Below, one piece after another: positions 61,649 to 64,000 of a stretch of 64,000 nt of DNA (positions within the stretch are counted from its first letter, which is position 1; each line of letters begins with the position of its first letter). Under the pieces are notes generated by a model that saw nothing but the letters and a program-made list of their open reading frames with translations, was not told the origin of the DNA and did no database searches. The stretch comes from Io17-Chloro-G2 sp965226915 (lineage in GTDB: Bacteria > Chloroflexota > Dehalococcoidia > Lucifugimonadales > UBA3495), in assembly GCA_965226915.1 (NCBI GenBank), contig CBDDEJ010000007.1, positions 1-64,000 on the forward strand, given 5' to 3'. The translations under genes were made by a program, and so were the position numbers.

Positions 61649-62461
61649 GTGTCGACGCTCTTCCTTGAGGCTTTCGGACAGCTGTCCCCGGGCACGAACC
61701 TGATTGATTCAGAGGAGGAGGACCTCTACAGCGTTTTCAGAGCGCGTGCTGAATTGATGGGATGGACCACCACGTCTGCTGGCCGCCAGTTGCTATGGGG
61801 GATGAACGAGGCGGAGCTGACCGCCGGGAGCGATGGGTCACGGATCGGATTTGTGCAGGTCGGGCTGCAGGTAGGTGAACTTGAGCGAATCGAGGTCCCG
61901 CCCCCGCCGAGTCCAGGTTTCCACTACGCCACGCTTGGGGTACGTCAGCGCCCCCTCGAACCGGCTATGGTGCTGCCGGCGTTGGTCCAGTGCTTCCATG
62001 ACGCGCTCCGCCGCTTTGGGACAATCGAGTTGTCCGGGCTCCAGGTGACGGCATACGGCCTGGACCTCGGCGCACGGTCCCCTGCCGACCATCTCGTCTC
62101 CGGGCTCAACTGGTTCAACCTTACCCCGGAGGGGAGAGCGGATGCGTTCATCGCCTTCGACCAGGAGTTGCTCGGGGGACATACAGAAGCGGAGTTGGTT
62201 GCCAGCCTCCGGCGGCGGAACACCGGCTCGTTCGAGTTCGGGCCGGTAGCAGCCGGGCCTGAGCAGCACGCGATACAAACGTCGATCGATGAGCGGATCC
62301 ACTCCTTCTCTCCCGCGCGCTCGGGCCTTGGTGTGCGGGTTACGCTGCCGGAGTGGACAGCGAGCGCCGTGGGGTGGGTTCTCGCAATCGTCATCGACAG
62401 AGCGCGCGCCATCGCGCCGGACGTCCGCAACTTCGCAGTTCGAGTGACGAGGGTTCGATGA
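61649..62461 (+). CDS. Hypothetical protein (270 aa)
   Basis: The GTG start follows AAAGGAG by nine bases. The 270-residue product has no signal peptide. Motif-like stretches are FHYATLGVRQRPLEPAMVLP, VTAYGLDLGARSPADHLVSG and EWTASAVGWVLAIVIDRARA. I recognise no family. Its stop codon abuts an antisense aldo/keto reductase fragment. Confidence 0.6.
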   Translation: MSTLFLEAFGQLSPGTNLIDSEEEDLYSVFRARAELMGWTTTSAGRQLLWGMNEAELTAGSDGSRIGFVQVGLQVGELERIEVPPPPSPGFHYATLGVRQRPLEPAMVLPALVQCFHDALRRFGTIELSGLQVTAYGLDLGARSPADHLVSGLNWFNLTPEGRADAFIAFDQELLGGHTEAELVASLRRRNTGSFEFGPVAAGPEQHAIQTSIDERIHSFSPARSGLGVRVTLPEWTASAVGWVLAIVIDRARAIAPDVRNFAVRVTRVR

Positions 62462-62562
62462 CGGCACGCTCACCCGTTCGCACGACCCGACCGATCAGGT
62501 ACTCGCTGCTCTGGTACTCCCTTGCTGTATCGACGAAGTTGACGCCCATGGTTGAAAGAGCC
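62460..62562 (-). pseudogene. Aldo/keto reductase fragment
   Basis: The minus strand reads SEALSTMGVNFVDTAREY then QSSEYLIGRVVRTGERAVI. This matches the N-terminal aldo/keto reductase pattern ALxxGVNFxDTAxxYxxSExLIG, including the catalytic Asp and Tyr positions. Neither the preceding beta-strand nor the rest of the barrel is present. It is a residue of a lost gene at the edge of the IS701-flanked segment. Confidence 0.6.
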
Positions 62563-62768
62563 TCCGACCTCAGGACCGGAGGCTCTCAGCGCCTGCGTGG
62601 TATTGCCTGGCTGAACCCTAAATCGAAATCTCCCAGCGAAAAGTTCGCAGTACGGTACACTCTGGCCCACCATCTTGGACAAAATCAAGAACCTTCATTC
62701 GACGGACTCAATAGACACGGAAAACTCAGGTACTCGTGGGCGGTCGATTTGGGTCCATTCAAGATTGC

Positions 62769-64000
62769 TAGTACTACAACGACGGGTTTAAGGTGGCGGC
62801 TCCATCCTGCTTTCGCGGCGGGTGGAGCGGCGTCTCTCGTGGGAACGGCGAGCCCGTTCGTTGCGTAGCTGCGTATCCTCCAGCCACAACAGCAATTGAT
62901 CGGGCCCGAACTGCTCCCGGGGCAGCATCTCCCGCACCACCCGGTACACCTGTGGCCTCGTGATCCGGGGCATCTTTTTCCCCCCAATCCTGCTGCAGGC
63001 TCAGCAGGAACGCTCCACCCAGCAGGCACATGGCTATGTGGTGATGCCACCCTGCCCAGCTGCGGGTCTCGTATTCGTCCAGCCCCACGTCACCCTTCTC
63101 AGTCTCGAACTCCGTTTCAATGCGCCACCTGGACCCACCCACGTAGGCCAGAGTCTCCAAGGTTGTGCCCTCGGGAGCGTTGGACAGGTAGTAGCGGGGC
63201 TCGCTGCCGTCCAGGTTCCGGCGCCAGACGGCCCACAGTTCCTCGCCGGGCTTGCGCCTCCTGGTGGCCCGCACCCGCTGGGCACTGAACCGGTAGGTGC
63301 GCGGCCCCTGGCTTCCCTGGGCCACCGTTATCTCCCGCCAAGCCTCATCCGGCAGTTCATCACCGCGCTGCTCCATGGTCCGCCGCTGCCCAGGCCGCAG
63401 CTTGGGTTTGCGGGGGCGGCCGAACCCCGGATATTCCGGACTGGTCCAAGCCGGGTCCAAGGGCCAGACCGTAGTGCCGCCCGGAACGTCCAGCACGTAG
63501 CGCATCCCCAGGGCCGCCAGTCCCTCCCGGAAGGTCGGCGACATCCCGAAGGCGTCGTCTCCGGCAACCCACTCGGCCCTGAGGTAGCCCAACTCCAGGA
63601 CCCGCTCCAGCATCTCCAGGGCCAACTCCGTCTTTGACCGGTAGTTCCGCCGGTCCTCCGGCACACCCGCCGCAGCACACCGGTCCTGGTCGGAGGTCCA
63701 ACTCTTGGGCAGATACAGCCGCTTGTCCACCAACGCCCGGCCCAGCGGGCTGACGTAGGCCAGGAACATCCCACCCTGGCAGTTGGCCACCTTGCCCAGC
63801 CTGCCGCAGTACTGCCGGGCCACTCCCGCCGATTTCCTGCCCTGCTTGGGGAAGTCGCTGCCATCGAACACCCACACCGCCTCCAGGTGTCCCAGCCTGG
63901 GGGCCAAGTATTCCTGCAACCGCCCTATGACTGTCTCATGGGACCACCGGGCCTCGGTGAGAAAGCGCTGCATCGCCCGGGCCGAGATGCCCACCGATTC
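62769..64000 (-). mobile_element. IS701-family insertion sequence, copy 2 (runs off the window)
   Basis: CTAG at 62769-62772 is followed by TACTACAACGACGGGTTT, a diverged version of the copy 1 end. The transposase is about 85% identical in protein to copy 1 and in the same orientation. The far end is outside the window, so a composite arrangement 55050 to beyond 64000 is possible. Confidence 0.85.
62788..64000 (-). CDS. IS701-family transposase, copy 2, N-terminus beyond window, C-terminus in the +1 frame
   Basis: The visible part covers most of the DDE domain (VWVFDGSDFPKQGRKS, EWVAGDDAFGMSPTF, RWRIETEFETEKGDVGLDEYE). As in copy 1, after LLSLQQDWG the protein-like sequence continues in the +1 frame from a run of six G and five A as MPRITRPQVYRVVREMLPRE, ending at 62788. 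The main frame stays open to 62774 but is not conserved. The first ~20 residues lie outside the window. Confidence 0.8.

Overview
The window reads as chromosome of a high-GC, free-living bacterium. The closest fit is Chloroflexota of the Dehalococcoidia/SAR202 type. This is an inference from gene content: many degradative oxidoreductases and enzymes, lipoproteins with Pro/Thr-rich linkers, a UGSC-type selenoprotein, LarE, DUF3179 and DUF1326. No rRNA or marker gene is present to fix the taxon. There is one tRNA gene (tRNA-Ala) and no CRISPR array.

Layout. 1-2.5 kb: a GH15 glycosidase and a broken sugar dehydrogenase. 2.5-4.3 kb: an M24 peptidase-like gene bracketed by two inverted copies of a 179-bp miniature element. 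4.3-6.3 kb: a frameshifted GAF histidine kinase and a secreted protein. 6.5-8.2 kb: IS1380 copy A. 8.3-11.4 kb: a large reprolysin-like metalloprotease, then a structured, terminator-ended intergenic region. 11.8-22.5 kb: metabolic genes (PBP2-like decarboxylase family, MetE-like methyltransferase, larE, CcdA-like, DUF3179 lipoprotein, isochorismatase-like hydrolase, exonuclease III). 22.5-25.7 kb: IS1380 copy B with an IS66 element inserted in it, leaving an 8-bp target duplication. 25.7-31.6 kb: ggt, a P-loop kinase, a ~50-unit heptamer array, an SDR, a TlpA-like protein, a CopD-like protein, Trm112 and a SnoaL lipoprotein. 31.7-36.3 kb: a minus-strand cluster ending in a UGSC selenoprotein whose UGA codon is followed by a good bacterial SECIS candidate. 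36.6-50.2 kb: lipase, GMC oxidoreductase, thiolase, a surface protein broken by a miniature element, a hydroxyacid dehydrogenase/NHL/MFS operon, a MetX-like hydrolase, a second isochorismatase-like hydrolase, a VOC protein and a cupin. 50.4-52.7 kb: the fifth miniature element and IS1380 copy C, the only intact one. 52.7-64 kb: an accessory segment with a degenerate response regulator, a tyrosine recombinase between a tRNA-Ala remnant and the intact tRNA-Ala, and two IS701-type elements flanking five plus-strand genes (a DUF6226-like protein, a pseudoprotease lipoprotein, another lipoprotein, a membrane protein and an unknown).

Recurring themes. (1) A non-autonomous CTAG-flanked element family occurs five times, always exactly 179 bp; in one case removing the element with one CTAG restores a signal peptide in frame. 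(2) Heptamer-like GCTGAYA/GTCAGC repeats sit at gene 3' ends and have expanded to ~50 units after one gene. (3) Many genes carry single-base frameshifts, often in G runs, so either real decay or residual sequencing error is widespread. (4) Both IS701 copies keep a conserved C-terminus in the +1 frame behind a G/A run.

Functionally the window is dominated by degradation and redox chemistry: oxidoreductases (SDR, MDR, GMC, hydroxyacid dehydrogenase), thiolase, hydrolases, VOC and cupin proteins, and envelope thiol-redox proteins (CcdA-like, TlpA-like). The NHL-repeat / WTDGLPVVPPT-family / DUF1326 / UGSC cluster is the best candidate for an under-described system.
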